Shown piece after piece: positions 8,335-21,069 of a stretch of 64,000 bases of DNA. The notes under the pieces were generated by a model, which saw only the letters and a list, made by a program, of their open reading frames with translations, searched no databases and had not been told where the DNA came from. Source of the stretch: an uncultured Pelagibacteraceae bacterium (lineage in GTDB: Bacteria > Pseudomonadota > Alphaproteobacteria > Pelagibacterales > Pelagibacteraceae); contig CACJWG010000003.1 of the NCBI GenBank assembly GCA_902597055.1, positions 24,114 through 88,113 on the forward strand. The letters are read 5' to 3'. Within the stretch, counting starts at the first letter, position 1. Each line of letters starts with the position of its first letter. The translations under genes were made by a program, and so were the position numbers.

Positions 8335-11300
8335 AAAAATTTTGGTAATTGGTGCTGGTCCAATCATTATAGGTCAAGCATGTGAGTTCGATTACTCTGG
8401 AACTCAAGCATGTAAAGCACTTAAAGATGAAGGCTATAAAGTTGTTTTAGTCAATTCAAATCCTGCAACAATAATGACAGATCCTGAAGTTGCAGATCAA
8501 ACATACATTGAACCAATATCCATAGAAGTCCTCGAAGAAATTATCAAGAAAGAAAAACCTAATGCTATTCTACCGACAATGGGTGGTCAAACAGCATTGA
8601 ATCTAGCGTTGAAAGCAGAAAAAAATGGATTGTTAAAAAAATATAAAATTGAGTTAATTGGAGCAAATTCTAAAGCAATTGCTAATGCAGAGGATAGAAA
8701 AAGATTTAGAAAAAATATGTCAGACATTGGTATTGATCTTCCAAAATCTGAGATACTAAATAATTTTAAAAATGCATCAAAGTGTTTAAAAAAAATTGGA
8801 TTACCAGCGATCATAAGACCTTCATTTACCTTGGGTGGACTTGGGGGTGGAATAGCAAGAACAAAGAAAGACTTTTTTAAGATTGTAAAAGGTGGACTTC
8901 ACGAGTCTCCTCAAAACCAAGTGCTCGTAGAAGAATGCCTTGATGGTTGGAAAGAATTTGAAATGGAGGTCGTTAGAGATAAAAATGACAATTGTATAAT
9001 AGTTTGTTCAATTGAAAATATAGATCCAATGGGAATACATACGGGTGACTCCGTTACAATAGCTCCTGCGTTAACACTAACAGATAAGGAATATCAAGTT
9101 ATGAGAAACGCTTCGATCGCATGTTTAAGAAAAATTGGTGTTGAAACTGGAGGTTCAAATGTTCAGTTCGCAATTAATCCAAAAAATGGAAGAATGGTAA
9201 TTATTGAGATGAACCCTCGAGTGTCTCGATCATCTGCTTTAGCATCAAAGGCAACTGGTTTTCCGATTGCTAAAGTTGCGGCAAAACTTGCTGTTGGATA
9301 CACTTTAGATGAACTTCAAAATGAAATTACAAAAGTTACTCCAGCGTCATTTGAACCAACTATAGATTATGTAGTCACGAAAATACCAAGATTTACTTTT
9401 GAAAAGTTTCAAGATACTAAAGCAATTTTAGGTACCTCAATGAGATCTGTTGGGGAAGCAATGGCTATAGGCAGAAATTTCAAAGAGTCATTTCAAAAAG
9501 CACTTGTGTCTCTTGAGATAGGTTTGAGCGGACTTGATGATATTTTTAATTATTCAAAAAAGGAAATAATTAAAAAATTAAGAGAGAATATACCTAACAA
9601 ATTGTTACTGATTGCGGAGGCTTTTAGAAAGAAAGTTTCTTTAGATAAAATTTATAAGTTATCAAAAGTTGATCCTTGGTTTTTAAATCAAATTAAAGAA
9701 ATAGTAGATGACGAAAATAAAATTAAGGTTAATGGTTTACCAAAAAGCTATATAGAATTTAATAGAGTCAAATCATGTGGATTTTCGGATAAAAGGTTAT
9801 CTAAACTTACAAAATTAAAGGAAGAAGTTGTAAAAAGAAAAAGGAAAGTTTTGAGAGTGGTTCCGGTTTTCAAAAAAGTTGATACATGTGCTGCGGAATT
9901 TAAATCATTTACTCCATATATGTATTCGACATACCAAAGAAATTTTGCTCTAAACTCTGAATGTGAAGCTGATCCAAGTAATAAAAAAAAGGTCATTATA
10001 TTAGGTGGAGGCCCCAACAGAATTGGGCAAGGTATTGAATTTGACTATTGTTGTTGTCAAGCTAGTTTTTCACTTAAAGATGCAGGATATGAAACAATAA
10101 TGATAAACTGTAATCCCGAGACAGTTTCTACCGATTATGACACAAGCGATAGACTTTATTTTGAGCCTTTAATAGATGAATATGTGGAAAATATAATTTT
10201 AAAAGAAAAATCAAAAGGTAATCTATTAGGTATAATTGCACAATTTGGAGGACAGACTCCTATTAAACTCGCAAAATTTCTTGATGAAAATAAGTTGCCA
10301 ATTCTCGGAACTCAATATTCATCAATTGATCTCGCAGAAGATAGAGACAGATTTAGAGATTTATTGATTAAATTAAATTTAAAACAAGCAGAAAGTGGAA
10401 TTGCTAAAAGTTTTAACTCTGCAGTTAAAATAGCTCGTAAAATTGGTCTTCCAGTAGTCGTACGTCCCTCTTATGTCTTGGGTGGGAGAGCTATGGAAAT
10501 TGTTCACGATGAGGATCAATTAAAAAAGTTTATTAAACAGGCTTTTGATGCGTCTGAAAATAATCCAATTTTAATTGATAAGTTTATTGATAATGCAATG
10601 GAAGTTGATGTTGATGCGATTGCAGATGGAAAAGATGTTTACGTTGCAGGTATTATGCAACATATAGAAGAAGCAGGAATACATTCTGGAGACTCTGCTT
10701 GCTGTTTGCCGCCAGTATCAATTAAAGAGAACGTATTAAAAGAGATAAAGGTTCAAACAAGAAAACTAGCTTTGTCAATGGGAGTCAAAGGTTTTCTAAA
10801 CATTCAATTTGCTATTAAAAAAGATCAAATTTTTGTTATAGAGGTGAACCCTCGGGCAAGCAGAACTGTGCCATTTGTCTCAAAAGCTAACGGAATTCCA
10901 TTAGCAAAGATTGCATCAAGAATAATGGCGGGTGAAAAACTTTCAAAATACAATTTAAAATATAAAAAAAACAAAAGATACGCTGTGAAAGAAGCTGTCT
11001 TTCCATTTAATAAGTTTCCAGATAGTGATGTCTTACTTGGTCCTGAAATGAAATCAACTGGTGAAGTTATGGGCTTTGATGAAGATTTTGGTATGGCAGT
11101 AGCAAAGAGTCAAATCGCTGCATCTAATTCTCTACCGGTTGGGGGTATGGCATTTCTATCTGTAAAAGACTCGCATAAACAAGAAATCATAGGGGTAGCA
11201 CAAAGACTAAAAAAATTCGGTTTTACAATTTCAGCTACGAAGGGAACTTCAAAAGTTTTAAATAATAATGGTATAAAATGCAAAACGATTAATAAGGTAA

Positions 11301-11536
11301 GTAGTGGTCGACCACATATCGTTGATATTTTAAATTCGAAAAAAATTTCTTTGGTAATTAATACCGGAGGTGGAAACAGTGAACATAGAATTAATGATGC
11401 AAAAGCTTTAAGAAGAGGGGCATTAGCAAACAAAATCCCCTATTGCACAAACATGTCAACTGCTTATTCTTTTTTAGAAGCTATTAAGTCTCTGAAAACT
11501 CAAAAGTTAGGCGTTAAATCTATTCAGGATATCTAA
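8312..11536 (+). CDS. carB: Carbamoyl-phosphate synthase large subunit
   Basis: The 1074-residue synthetase uses bicarbonate, ATP and CarA-derived ammonia to make carbamoyl phosphate. It has the expected duplicated ATP-grasp layout. The first half starts at [20 protein letters not shown] and contains [12 protein letters not shown] and [18 protein letters not shown]. The second half starts at [19 protein letters not shown] and contains [12 protein letters not shown] and [16 protein letters not shown]. An allosteric MGS-like domain closes the protein ([10 protein letters not shown] through NTGGG). The start is fixed by the conserved [17 protein letters not shown]. It is translationally linked to carA and meets the next gene tail to tail with a 4-bp overlap. 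Confidence 0.98.
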   Translation: MPKRKDIKKILVIGAGPIIIGQACEFDYSGTQACKALKDEGYKVVLVNSNPATIMTDPEVADQTYIEPISIEVLEEIIKKEKPNAILPTMGGQTALNLALKAEKNGLLKKYKIELIGANSKAIANAEDRKRFRKNMSDIGIDLPKSEILNNFKNASKCLKKIGLPAIIRPSFTLGGLGGGIARTKKDFFKIVKGGLHESPQNQVLVEECLDGWKEFEMEVVRDKNDNCIIVCSIENIDPMGIHTGDSVTIAPALTLTDKEYQVMRNASIACLRKIGVETGGSNVQFAINPKNGRMVIIEMNPRVSRSSALASKATGFPIAKVAAKLAVGYTLDELQNEITKVTPASFEPTIDYVVTKIPRFTFEKFQDTKAILGTSMRSVGEAMAIGRNFKESFQKALVSLEIGLSGLDDIFNYSKKEIIKKLRENIPNKLLLIAEAFRKKVSLDKIYKLSKVDPWFLNQIKEIVDDENKIKVNGLPKSYIEFNRVKSCGFSDKRLSKLTKLKEEVVKRKRKVLRVVPVFKKVDTCAAEFKSFTPYMYSTYQRNFALNSECEADPSNKKKVIILGGGPNRIGQGIEFDYCCCQASFSLKDAGYETIMINCNPETVSTDYDTSDRLYFEPLIDEYVENIILKEKSKGNLLGIIAQFGGQTPIKLAKFLDENKLPILGTQYSSIDLAEDRDRFRDLLIKLNLKQAESGIAKSFNSAVKIARKIGLPVVVRPSYVLGGRAMEIVHDEDQLKKFIKQAFDASENNPILIDKFIDNAMEVDVDAIADGKDVYVAGIMQHIEEAGIHSGDSACCLPPVSIKENVLKEIKVQTRKLALSMGVKGFLNIQFAIKKDQIFVIEVNPRASRTVPFVSKANGIPLAKIASRIMAGEKLSKYNLKYKKNKRYAVKEAVFPFNKFPDSDVLLGPEMKSTGEVMGFDEDFGMAVAKSQIAASNSLPVGGMAFLSVKDSHKQEIIGVAQRLKKFGFTISATKGTSKVLNNNGIKCKTINKVSSGRPHIVDILNSKKISLVINTGGGNSEHRINDAKALRRGALANKIPYCTNMSTAYSFLEAIKSLKTQKLGVKSIQDI

Positions 11537-12195
11537 TCGACTTTCCAGTCAGTTTTAAAAGTTACGTAATTCACTTGTAGGCATCTTCTCTCTTTACGAA
11601 TTTCTTTTTTTTCCATGCCATGCCATGTGCCTGGGCCACTAGTGAAAAAATAACCATAATTATCTTTATAAGGCATTGTCTTTACTTTTTTCAGCTCGTT
11701 ATTATAAAAGTCAGTCCCTAAGTCTTCACTTTCATTTGTTTTATTTACAAATAACAAACACGACATTAATTTTTCTTCAATATCACAATGAGGTTTTAAC
11801 CAAAAACCTTTCCTATCACATATGACTTCAACTCTTACATAAGAATTTGACAAATCTTTTCCAACAAGTTTTGAAACTTTTTCATGAGTTTCCTTGCTCT
11901 GAAGCTCTTTAATCAATTTCATTAAGTTTGGGAATTCATTTGAATTATCTTTTGTTATAAAACATCTAAACTTAAGTGCCTTTCCGCCATGAGATAACCC
12001 TTTTCTAAATTCTGGAGCTCCACCATCAATAGCTCTTGTCCCATCATAATTCAAATCATGTTCAATAGGATTTGCAATATCGGCTTTGACTATTTCGTTA
12101 ATTTGTTCCTCAGTAAGAGGTTTGTCTAATTCCCAATGCAAAAATGGATCGTCAAACTTCTTTGATTTATTTTGTAAAGAATTTAAAAATGACAT
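11533..12195 (-). CDS. 2-oxoglutarate/Fe(II)-dependent dioxygenase-like protein
   Basis: The 220-residue protein has a double-stranded beta-helix iron site of the prolyl-4-hydroxylase type. H136 and D138 lie in [10 protein letters not shown], the distal H192 in [10 protein letters not shown], and Arg203/204 in [10 protein letters not shown] would bind 2-oxoglutarate. Its substrate is unknown. It is the downstream partner of the ELM1-like gene, which stops where this one starts (TAATG), so the two are probably made together. The 3' end overlaps the carB stop by 4 bp, with carB convergent. Family assignment is good; the biological role is not known. Confidence 0.75.
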   Translation of the reverse strand: MSFLNSLQNKSKKFDDPFLHWELDKPLTEEQINEIVKADIANPIEHDLNYDGTRAIDGGAPEFRKGLSHGGKALKFRCFITKDNSNEFPNLMKLIKELQSKETHEKVSKLVGKDLSNSYVRVEVICDRKGFWLKPHCDIEEKLMSCLLFVNKTNESEDLGTDFYNNELKKVKTMPYKDNYGYFFTSGPGTWHGMEKKEIRKERRCLQVNYVTFKTDWKVD

Positions 12196-13130
12196 TACAA
12201 TTTCTGTTTTATTAAATTTGCAATTCTATTAGTTTCATCAAGTTTCTCATATTTCCATATATCTAAACTATTTTCTAAATTCTTTATAATATTTAATTTA
12301 CTAAACAAGTCCCTAAATTGCCTAAACCTGTGGTCGTCCCTTTTTGGTGGTATTTGAGCTACATATATTGGTTTTCCAGTTAAAGCAGCTTCAGAAATCA
12401 TTGACGTCGAGTCGCAAGTAATTACTAAAAATTTAGCAATCGATAGGCCGCTTAAATAAGCTTTTTTGTCAACATTTTGAATAACAAGATTTTCACTTCC
12501 AAAGAATTTATTCGCGTAACTAATGGCGTCAGCTGGAGTTCTCATGGAGGGAATAATAATAATTTGAAGATTATTTTTTTCTGCTAAATTTTTAATATTT
12601 TCAAAAATTTTACTCAAGTTTTTTTTATCATAATTATAATATTTATTGGGACCTCCTAAAACTAGAAGTATTTGTTGTTTGTTTTTATTAATTTTTTCAA
12701 CTAAGTAATTACGATTTTTTTCAATTTCTGCTAAAGTAAGATAGTGTAAAGCACCTTTGGAGCTAATAATGTTTTCGCCCTTTATTCCATCATGCTCAGG
12801 TACAATCACATAATCAAAATTTGATAATGAAACTTTAGGATTCTGAATATGAATATTCACAATTTTTTTAGTTGAATTCTTTTTTAAGTATAGAGAAGGT
12901 ATGACGCTTTTTCTTCCACAAGAAATAATCAAATCAATTTCTGGTACTTTGAATTTTTTAAAAAATAAATTTGAAATAGGAGTTATTTTTGGGGGAAAAA
13001 GTTTTGCAAACATGTTTATTTCAACTTTTTGGTGAGTGTAATCAATGTCTAATGCTTTAGCCAAACCCTCGACTTGACTTATCATGCCATGCATTCCCTC
13101 TGTTAATAATAACCCTTTTAATTTGGACAT
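12195..13130 (-). CDS. ELM1/GtrOC1-family protein (mitochondrial fission ELM1-like)
   Basis: The 311-residue protein resembles the alphaproteobacterial/plant ELM1 (DUF1022) family. It has the N-terminal LLLTEGMHGMISQVEGLAKAL, IDLIISCGRKSVIPSLYLKK and NIHIQNPKVSLSNFDYVIVPEHDGI blocks. The C-terminal half holds LLVLGGPNKYYNYD, IIIIPSMRTP and VITCDSTSMISEAALTGKPIYV. This two-lobed layout, with a nucleotide-sugar-like site in the second lobe, resembles GT-B glycosyltransferases. The plant name comes from mitochondrial shape defects; the bacterial role is unclear and may be envelope-related. It is the first gene of a pair with the 2OG oxygenase and diverges from trxB across only 21 bp. Confidence 0.85.
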   Translation of the reverse strand: MSKLKGLLLTEGMHGMISQVEGLAKALDIDYTHQKVEINMFAKLFPPKITPISNLFFKKFKVPEIDLIISCGRKSVIPSLYLKKNSTKKIVNIHIQNPKVSLSNFDYVIVPEHDGIKGENIISSKGALHYLTLAEIEKNRNYLVEKINKNKQQILLVLGGPNKYYNYDKKNLSKIFENIKNLAEKNNLQIIIIPSMRTPADAISYANKFFGSENLVIQNVDKKAYLSGLSIAKFLVITCDSTSMISEAALTGKPIYVAQIPPKRDDHRFRQFRDLFSKLNIIKNLENSLDIWKYEKLDETNRIANLIKQKL

Positions 13131-13151
13131 AAATTACTATATAGCTTTGAT
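13131..13151. promoter_or_regulatory. Candidate symmetric -10 element between ELM1-like gene and trxB
   Basis: Only 21 bp separate the two divergent start codons. The centre is an 8-bp perfect palindrome CTATATAG (13137-13144), which offers TATATA as a -10 on both strands. With usual -10 spacing, transcription would begin within 1-2 nt of each ATG, implying leaderless messages. No -35 consensus is recognised. Promoters inside the opposing genes are an alternative. Confidence 0.35.
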
Positions 13152-14096
13152 ATGAATCAAAATCCAACTAAACACACAAAAGTGTTAATAATTGGGTCTG
13201 GCCCAGCCGGATATACAGCTGCAGTTTATGCTGCAAGAGCTATGTTAAATCCAATTTTAGTTCATGGAATGGAACCTGGTGGACAGTTAACTACAACCAC
13301 TGATGTAGAAAATTATCCCGGATTTGCAAAAGTAATTCAAGGACCTTGGCTAATGGACCAAATGAAAGATCAAGCTAAAGCTGTTGGAACTGAAATGATC
13401 GAAGATCATATCTCATCTGTTAATTTTAAGTCTAAGCCTTTTGAAGCTGTGGGTGAAAGTGGTAAAAAATATACTGCAGACTCAATTATCATTTCTACAG
13501 GCGCTCAGGCAAGATGGCTAAACCTTGAATCTGAAAAAAAATTTAGGGGTTTTGGGGTTTCTGCATGTGCTACATGTGACGGTTTCTTTTTTAAAGAAAA
13601 AACTGTTGCAGTAGTTGGTGGTGGAAATGCTGCTGTTGAAGAAGCAATGTTTCTCACAAAATTTGCTTCAAAGGTAAAACTAATACATAGAAGAGATAAG
13701 TTACGAGCAGAAAAAATGCTGCAAAAAAAGCTTATGGATAATAAAAAAATTGAGATTATTTGGGATTCTGTCGTTGAGGAAATTATTGGAGATGATGATC
13801 CTAAAAATGTTAAAGGTTTAAAAATCAAGAATGTAAAGAATAACAAAACAAGTGATTTGAAAATCGATGGACTATTTATTGCGATTGGCCATGATCCTGC
13901 AACTCAACTGTTTAAAGATCAATTAAAAATGGATAAGGAAGGCTATTTGATTACAAAGCCAGACTCCACAGAAACAAACGTTCCAGGAATATTTGCTGCA
14001 GGCGATGTGAAAGACAAAATTTTTAGACAAGCTGTTACAGCGGCAGGTATGGGGTGTATGGCTGCATTAGAAGCTGAGAAATACCTGGCAGGTTAA
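13152..14096 (+). CDS. trxB: Thioredoxin-disulfide reductase
   Basis: This FAD/NADPH flavoenzyme reduces thioredoxin. The 314-residue protein has the FAD Rossmann site VLIIGSGPAGYTAAVYAARA (11-30), the redox-active CATC (C139-C142), the NADPH site VAVVGGGNAAVEEAMFLTKF, and a C-terminal FAD motif at GIFAAGDVKDK. Length and domain order match low-molecular-weight bacterial TrxB. In SAR11 a trxB-like gene is sometimes found near proteorhodopsin, but no rhodopsin is seen here. It is probably monocistronic; the next gene is convergent, 3 bp away. Confidence 0.96.
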   Translation: MNQNPTKHTKVLIIGSGPAGYTAAVYAARAMLNPILVHGMEPGGQLTTTTDVENYPGFAKVIQGPWLMDQMKDQAKAVGTEMIEDHISSVNFKSKPFEAVGESGKKYTADSIIISTGAQARWLNLESEKKFRGFGVSACATCDGFFFKEKTVAVVGGGNAAVEEAMFLTKFASKVKLIHRRDKLRAEKMLQKKLMDNKKIEIIWDSVVEEIIGDDDPKNVKGLKIKNVKNNKTSDLKIDGLFIAIGHDPATQLFKDQLKMDKEGYLITKPDSTETNVPGIFAAGDVKDKIFRQAVTAAGMGCMAALEAEKYLAG

Positions 14097-14099
14097 ACA

Positions 14100-15311
<1,212 letters not shown>

Positions 15312-15335
15312 TTATTTTATTACTTTGTTTAATAT

Positions 15336-17510
15336 ATGCAAAATACATATCAAGATTTAATTACCGATTTAGAGGGAAAAAAACCACAAATCAGTGGAAA
15401 ACTTGAGGGAGGTAAGAAGTTTAAAATAATTTCAAATTTTACACCCGCGGGTGATCAACCAGAAGCAATTAAAAAACTGGTCTCTGGGGCTAATAAAGAA
15501 CAATTTAATCAAGTTTTATTGGGGGTTACAGGATCAGGTAAAACTTTCACAATGGCAAAAGTTATTGAAGCTACGAATAGACCAGCTTTAATATTAGCTC
15601 CAAACAAAACATTAGCTGCTCAACTTTACGGCGAAATGAAAACTTTTTTTCCTGAAAATGCTGTGGAGTATTTTGTTTCATATTATGACTACTATACTCC
15701 TGAAGCATACGTACCAAGGTCAGATACATATATAGAAAAAGAAGCTTCAATAAATGAACAGATTGATAGAATGCGTCACTCAGCAACAAGATCTTTACTA
15801 GAAAGAGATGACGTACTTATTGTTGCGAGTGTGTCGTGTATTTATGGATTAGGTTCTGTTGAAGCTTACAGTAAAATGACACTGACACTCCAAAAAAATT
15901 ATGAATATAACAGGGAACAAATTATTAAGTCTTTTGTTGCTTTACAATACAAAAGGAATGATCAAAACTTTTATAGAGGCACTTTTAGAGTAAGAGGTGA
16001 AAATCTTGAAATTTTTCCTTCACATCTAGAAGATAGAGCTTGGAGAATAAGTCTCTTTGGAAATAAACTTGAACAAATAGAAGAGTTTGATCCGTTGACC
16101 GGTGATAAAGTCAGAGATTTAAACTTAATAAAAGTTTATGCAAACAGTCACTACATTACACCAAAGCCTACTGTAGAGCAGGCAGTGATAAATATCCGAA
16201 AAGAATTAGAACTTACTCTTAAAAAACACAAATCTGAAAATAAGTTATTAGAGGCACAAAGATTAGAAGAGAGAACAAAGTTTGACTTAGAAATGATAGA
16301 GGCTACTGGATCTTGTGCGGGAATTGAGAACTATTCGAGATTTTTATCTGGTAGAAAACCGGGTGAACCTCCACCGACTCTATTCGAGTACTTTCCAGAT
16401 AATGCAATTATATTTGTTGACGAGTCTCATGTAACAGTTCCTCAATTAAATGGAATGTATAAAGGAGATAGATCAAGAAAAAGTACTCTTGCTGAATATG
16501 GATTCAGATTACCTTCATGTATGGATAATAGGCCATTAAAATTTGAAGAATGGGATTTAATGAGAACACAAACCATCTTTGTTTCGGCAACCCCAGGACC
16601 GTGGGAACTAGAGCAGACAAAAGGCAAATATATAGACCAAGTTATTAGACCCACTGGATTAATTGATCCAGAGGTAGAAGTAAGACCAGCAAAAAATCAG
16701 GTAGATGATTTAATGCACGAATGTAAAAAAGTTGTTGAAAAGAATTATAGAGTTCTAGTTACTACTTTAACAAAAAAAATGGCAGAGGATTTGACTGAGT
16801 ATCTTCATGAGAACGGAATTAAAGTTAGGTATCTTCATTCAGATATTGACACACTTGAGAGGATAGAAATTATGCGGGATCTTCGTATGGGTGTTTTTGA
16901 TGTTTTAGTTGGAATTAACTTATTAAGAGAAGGGCTTGATATACCTGAATGTGCATTGGTTGGTATTTTAGATGCAGATAAAGAAGGGTTTCTAAGATCT
17001 GAAACATCTCTAATTCAAACAATTGGAAGGGCTGCAAGAAATGTCGAAGGGAAAGTAATCTTATACGCAGATAAAGAAACAAAAAGTATTAAAAAAGCAA
17101 TACTGGAAACAAAAAGAAGGAGGGAAATTCAATTAGATTATAACAAAAAAAATAAAATTGATGCTAAATCAATTAAAAAAGAAATAAGCGATATTTTAGA
17201 AAGTGTTTACGAAAAAGATTACGTAAAAATTAGTGAGGGATCAAATATAGGTGGTAATTTAAAAAAACACTTGAAGGGTTTAAATAAAAAAATGAAAGAC
17301 GCTGCATCTAACTTAGAGTTTGAGGAAGCGGCTAAATTAAGAGATGAAATTAGAAAATTGGAAAGTACTGAACTTGAAATTACTTTAAATCCAAAAATAA
17401 GACAATATGATGTGAAAAATAAGCTTTATCCTAAAGGCAGATCCACACTGGGAATGCCAGGAACTAAGGTAACTAAAAAAAGAGATAAAAAGTGGAAGCA
17501 CAAAAAATAA
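15336..17510 (+). CDS. uvrB: Excinuclease ABC subunit B
   Basis: UvrB is the damage-verifying helicase-like subunit of nucleotide excision repair; it receives DNA from UvrA and recruits UvrC. The 724-residue protein has Walker A GVTGSGKT (63-70), the beta-hairpin region [18 protein letters not shown]-type FVDESHVT, motif V/VI blocks [10 protein letters not shown] and [10 protein letters not shown], and a C-terminal UVR domain (about 635-675) that pairs with UvrC. The N-terminus has about 25 extra residues before the canonical start of homology. It heads a tight cluster that also contains uvrC, three genes downstream. Confidence 0.98.
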   Translation: MQNTYQDLITDLEGKKPQISGKLEGGKKFKIISNFTPAGDQPEAIKKLVSGANKEQFNQVLLGVTGSGKTFTMAKVIEATNRPALILAPNKTLAAQLYGEMKTFFPENAVEYFVSYYDYYTPEAYVPRSDTYIEKEASINEQIDRMRHSATRSLLERDDVLIVASVSCIYGLGSVEAYSKMTLTLQKNYEYNREQIIKSFVALQYKRNDQNFYRGTFRVRGENLEIFPSHLEDRAWRISLFGNKLEQIEEFDPLTGDKVRDLNLIKVYANSHYITPKPTVEQAVINIRKELELTLKKHKSENKLLEAQRLEERTKFDLEMIEATGSCAGIENYSRFLSGRKPGEPPPTLFEYFPDNAIIFVDESHVTVPQLNGMYKGDRSRKSTLAEYGFRLPSCMDNRPLKFEEWDLMRTQTIFVSATPGPWELEQTKGKYIDQVIRPTGLIDPEVEVRPAKNQVDDLMHECKKVVEKNYRVLVTTLTKKMAEDLTEYLHENGIKVRYLHSDIDTLERIEIMRDLRMGVFDVLVGINLLREGLDIPECALVGILDADKEGFLRSETSLIQTIGRAARNVEGKVILYADKETKSIKKAILETKRRREIQLDYNKKNKIDAKSIKKEISDILESVYEKDYVKISEGSNIGGNLKKHLKGLNKKMKDAASNLEFEEAAKLRDEIRKLESTELEITLNPKIRQYDVKNKLYPKGRSTLGMPGTKVTKKRDKKWKHKK

Positions 17511-18247
17511 TAATTACTGGGGGAGCAACTAGAATTGGTGCTGCAATCGCTAGGAGTTTATCTGGAATTAATAAAGATATAGTCATTCATTATAATAAAT
17601 CAAAATCGAAAGCTGAAAATTTAAAAAAAGAGCTAATAAAAACAGGATCAAATGTTTATCTTATTAAGGGTGATTTAGGAAAAGAAAAAGATTTAAATAA
17701 GATAGTAAAATTTGCAAAATCGAAACTTAAATACTTTGATTGTTTAATAAATAATGCATCAATTTTTGAGAACGATAAACTAGAAAATTTCAATTCAAGT
17801 AGTTGGGAAAAACATTTATCTATTAACCTTAAAGCTCCAGCAATATTATCGAGAGAATTTGGAAAAAATATAAAAGGAAAAAATAACAACATAATAAACA
17901 TAATTGATCAAAGAGTTTTTAAACTTACCCCGTTTTTTTTTTCATATACTTTAAGTAAAACAGGTCTTTATACTTTGACTAAAACTAGTGCCATGAGTCT
18001 TGCGCCTCGTGTAAGAGTAAATGGAATAGCACCTGGACCAACGATTCAAAATAAAAGACAATCAAAAGGTCACTTTAGAAGGCAATATCTCTCAACTCTT
18101 TTAAAAAAACAAGTAGACGTGGAAGAAATATGTAGTGCTGTTGACTTTTTTATTAAAAATAGATCTATTACTGGGCAAGTAATTGCAATTGATAGTGGTC
18201 AAAGCTTAAACTGGCAAACACCAGATGTGTTGAAAGGTAAGGAATGA
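17492..18247 (+). CDS. SDR-family reductase, pteridine reductase (PTR1/FolM)-like
   Basis: The 251-residue Rossmann enzyme starts with the NADP motif [11 protein letters not shown] (10-20) and has NNAS at 87-90. The catalytic positions are D139, Y152 and K156: the Ser usual in short-chain dehydrogenases is Asp, with the D-13-Y-4-K spacing of trypanosomatid PTR1. PTR1/FolM enzymes reduce dihydrobiopterin, dihydromonapterin or dihydrofolate. The next gene, overlapping by 4 bp, is folB, which supports a pterin/folate function. It may act as a dihydrofolate reductase substitute; this is inference. The start overlaps uvrB by 19 bp. Confidence 0.75.
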   Translation: MEAQKIIITGGATRIGAAIARSLSGINKDIVIHYNKSKSKAENLKKELIKTGSNVYLIKGDLGKEKDLNKIVKFAKSKLKYFDCLINNASIFENDKLENFNSSSWEKHLSINLKAPAILSREFGKNIKGKNNNIINIIDQRVFKLTPFFFSYTLSKTGLYTLTKTSAMSLAPRVRVNGIAPGPTIQNKRQSKGHFRRQYLSTLLKKQVDVEEICSAVDFFIKNRSITGQVIAIDSGQSLNWQTPDVLKGKE

Positions 18248-18663
18248 AAAAAAGTAATTTGAAGATCGTAAAGATAAATAAATCAAAAAAGCTTTTTAAC
18301 TACGAAAAAAAAGTTCTTATTAAAGAATTGTTGCTAGATCTTAAAATTGGATATTTCGATTTTGAAAAAGAAAAAAAACAAAAAGTAAAGTTTTCACTTG
18401 AAATTGATTATGTAGACAAAAAACCATCAAGTGACAAAGACATCAAATCAATCGTTAATTACGCGAAAATTGTAAAATTAATTAAAAAACTTGTCAAAAA
18501 AAAACATTACAATTTTCTTGAAACATTGGCAGAAGATGTTTTTGATGAACTTTTTAAAGACAAAAGAATTGATAAAATAAGCCTTCAAATTGAAAAATTA
18601 GAAATAATGAGAGATTGCTCTTCTGTTGGGATACAAATCTCAAAAAAAAGAAGCTATGATTAG
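18244..18663 (+). CDS. folB: Dihydroneopterin aldolase
   Basis: FolB cleaves 7,8-dihydroneopterin to 6-hydroxymethyl-dihydropterin and glycolaldehyde in folate synthesis. The 139-residue protein has the family's core after a basic N-terminal extension of about 23 residues. The blocks are [28 protein letters not shown], the [15 protein letters not shown] helix, and the catalytic-lysine strand [19 protein letters not shown] near 114-132. It overlaps the SDR gene upstream by 4 bp and the uvrC start by 8 bp, so it is embedded in a coupled chain with repair genes. Confidence 0.88.
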   Translation: MKKSNLKIVKINKSKKLFNYEKKVLIKELLLDLKIGYFDFEKEKKQKVKFSLEIDYVDKKPSSDKDIKSIVNYAKIVKLIKKLVKKKHYNFLETLAEDVFDELFKDKRIDKISLQIEKLEIMRDCSSVGIQISKKRSYD

Positions 18664-20491
18664 TTCTGAAATTGGAAAAGAAATTATAAAGAAAGAGTTG
18701 CCTTTAATTCCAAAGCTTCCAGGTGTTTATAAAATGCTGAGTGATAAAGATCAAATTCTTTATGTTGGTAAAGCAAAAAACCTTCCTAACAGACTCAAAA
18801 GTTATGTATCGGAAAAAAATCATATTATTAGAACTGAGAGAATGCTATCTCAAACACGAAGAATTGAGATTACAACTACCTCAAATGAAAGTGAGGCACT
18901 ACTTCTTGAAGCTAATCTTATTAAAAAACATAAGCCAAAGTTTAATATCTTACTAAGAGATGATAAATCTTTTCCATTTATTTTTATCGGCAATAAAGAC
19001 AAGTGGTCTCAAATAAAAAGACATAGAGGTAAAAAAACTAAGGAAGGTTTTTATTTTGGTCCTTTTGCATCTGCTGGATCTGCTAACTGGACTATAAAAA
19101 TGATCCAAAAAATATTCCATCTTAGAGTTTGTGATGACACTGTTTTTAAAAATAGAGAACGACCTTGTATACTATATCAGATCAAAAGATGCTCGGGTCC
19201 TTGTGTTGGTTATATTGATGAAAGTGAATACAAGAGAACAGTTGATGATGCTATTGAATTTGTCTCTGGTAAATCAAGAAAGATACAAAAAAATTTATCC
19301 GATCAAATGGAAAAAGCTAGCGAGAGTCTTGATTTTGAGAAAGCAGGAATTCTCAGAGATAGAATAAAATCTCTTAACATAATTCAATCATCTCAAAGGA
19401 TAAATGAAGCAAACTTAGTTGAAGCCGATGTTATTGCGGCATATAAAGAGTCTGGACAAACTTGTATACAAGTTTTCTTTTACAGATCTAAACAAAATTG
19501 GGGTAATCAAGCTTTTTTTCCAAAACATGATCCTGATGAAAATTTAGGCAATATTTTAAATTCTTTTGTTTCACAATTTTATGAAAATAAAAGTGTCCCA
19601 TCCTCTATTATTATATCCCAAGAAATTAAAGAGAAAATTTTGATAGAACAGACGCTTTCACAAAAAGAGAGTAAACAAGTGAATATTTCAGTGGCCAAAA
19701 AAGGTTCTAAGTTAAAAGTAATTAATCAGGCAATTAAAAATGCAAAAGATAGTTTAAATAGAAAGCTTCATGAAACTCAAAATAACAGGGAGCTATTTGA
19801 GTCGGTTGTCGCGAAATTTAATTTAGAAACAAATATTAATCTTATTGAAGTTTACGACAATAGTCATATTCAAGGAACAAATAGTGTTGGAGCATTAATT
19901 TCTTATGGGGATGAGGGATTTATTAAAAAAAGATATAGGAAATTTAATATAAAGATGAAGAAAAATGAACAAGACGATTATGGTATGATGAAAGAAGTAC
20001 TTACAAGAAGATTTAAAAGAGCAGTGCAAGAAAAAGAAGGTCATCTTTCATTTCCTGATCTTATTTTTGTTGATGGAGGAAAAGGTCAATATTCAGTGGC
20101 AAGAGAGACATTAAATGAACTTGGACTTCATGATATTCCATTAATTGCGATTGCTAAAGGGAAGTTTAGAAATAGTGGAAATGAAACTTTTTTTCATAAT
20201 GGAAAAGAATATAAGTTTTCAAAAAATGACCCTACTCTATTTTTTCTTCAAAGAATAAGGGATGAGTCCCACAGGTTTGCGATTAGCGCTCACAGAGCTC
20301 GAAGAAAAAAAGGTATAAGTAAATCTTTATTGGATCAAATAGAAGGTATAGGATCAATTAGAAAAAGAGCTTTGCTTAACCATTTTGGTTCAGCAAGAGC
20401 GGTGGAGTCTGCTAGTTTGGATGAGATTAAGTCAGTGGAAGGAGTTGAGGAAAAAGTTGCAAAAAAGATATATAATTTTTTCCACGAATGA
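18656..20491 (+). CDS. uvrC: Excinuclease ABC subunit C
   Basis: UvrC makes the two incisions in nucleotide excision repair. It has an N-terminal GIY-YIG nuclease (PGVYKML, then [18 protein letters not shown]), the Cys-rich segment around [11 protein letters not shown], a UVR motif ([20 protein letters not shown]) that meets UvrB, the RNase H-like C-terminal nuclease ([24 protein letters not shown]) and a terminal helix-hairpin-helix ([19 protein letters not shown]). I chose the ATG at 18656, giving 611 residues; a TTG at 18626 would add ten unconserved residues and a longer folB overlap. It overlaps pgsA by 4 bp. Confidence 0.97.
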   Translation: MISSEIGKEIIKKELPLIPKLPGVYKMLSDKDQILYVGKAKNLPNRLKSYVSEKNHIIRTERMLSQTRRIEITTTSNESEALLLEANLIKKHKPKFNILLRDDKSFPFIFIGNKDKWSQIKRHRGKKTKEGFYFGPFASAGSANWTIKMIQKIFHLRVCDDTVFKNRERPCILYQIKRCSGPCVGYIDESEYKRTVDDAIEFVSGKSRKIQKNLSDQMEKASESLDFEKAGILRDRIKSLNIIQSSQRINEANLVEADVIAAYKESGQTCIQVFFYRSKQNWGNQAFFPKHDPDENLGNILNSFVSQFYENKSVPSSIIISQEIKEKILIEQTLSQKESKQVNISVAKKGSKLKVINQAIKNAKDSLNRKLHETQNNRELFESVVAKFNLETNINLIEVYDNSHIQGTNSVGALISYGDEGFIKKRYRKFNIKMKKNEQDDYGMMKEVLTRRFKRAVQEKEGHLSFPDLIFVDGGKGQYSVARETLNELGLHDIPLIAIAKGKFRNSGNETFFHNGKEYKFSKNDPTLFFLQRIRDESHRFAISAHRARRKKGISKSLLDQIEGIGSIRKRALLNHFGSARAVESASLDEIKSVEGVEEKVAKKIYNFFHE

Positions 20492-21069
20492 AAATAAAAT
20501 TTCCTAATTACCTAACGATTGGACGAATTATAATAGTCCCAGTTTTTGTTTTAACATATTACCTACCCGGATTTTACGGAGATATAATTCCATTTATTTT
20601 ATTTGTTATTGCATCTTTTACTGATTTTTTGGATGGCCTTCTTGCAAGATTGTACAAAGAGGAGTCTAAACTTGGAGAACTCTTAGATCCTATAGCAGAT
20701 AAAATTATTGTGGCAACAGCACTTATTTTACTCGTAATGGATGGAACAATAAAGAATTATGAGGTAATTGCAGCAATAATTATTTTAACTCGTGAAATTT
20801 TAATTTCAGGCCTGAGAGAATTTTTAGCAAAAGGACAAGTGAATTTACCAGTATCAGGATTGGCTAAATTAAAAACTTTCTTACAGATGTTTTCAATATC
20901 ATTACTTTTAACTGGTGAAACTGGAAATAAAATAATTAATTTTCAAGACTACAACGCACAAACTATTGGTATTATATTGTTATGGCTTTCAGCTTTTATC
21001 ACCTTGTATACAGCTTATGATTATCTGAGAAAAGGCATTGATCACGCAATATCAGAAGACAACAAATAA
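20488..21069 (+). CDS. pgsA: CDP-diacylglycerol-glycerol-3-phosphate 3-phosphatidyltransferase
   Basis: PgsA makes phosphatidylglycerol phosphate, the committed step to phosphatidylglycerol and cardiolipin. The 193-residue membrane protein has N-terminal PNYLTIGRI and the CDP-alcohol phosphotransferase signature: DFLDGLLAR, eight residues, then [10 protein letters not shown] (near 52-75). Four or more hydrophobic segments follow. It is the last gene of the uvrB-uvrC chain; uvrC-pgsA adjacency is common in proteobacteria. Its stop abuts the ilvE stop with no spacer, leaving no room for a terminator between them. Confidence 0.95.
   Translation: MKIKFPNYLTIGRIIIVPVFVLTYYLPGFYGDIIPFILFVIASFTDFLDGLLARLYKEESKLGELLDPIADKIIVATALILLVMDGTIKNYEVIAAIIILTREILISGLREFLAKGQVNLPVSGLAKLKTFLQMFSISLLLTGETGNKIINFQDYNAQTIGIILLWLSAFITLYTAYDYLRKGIDHAISEDNK

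Noticed and set aside
18626..18655. TTG start for uvrC
   Set aside because: It adds ten unconserved residues; the ATG at 18656 gives a normal short overlap with folB.
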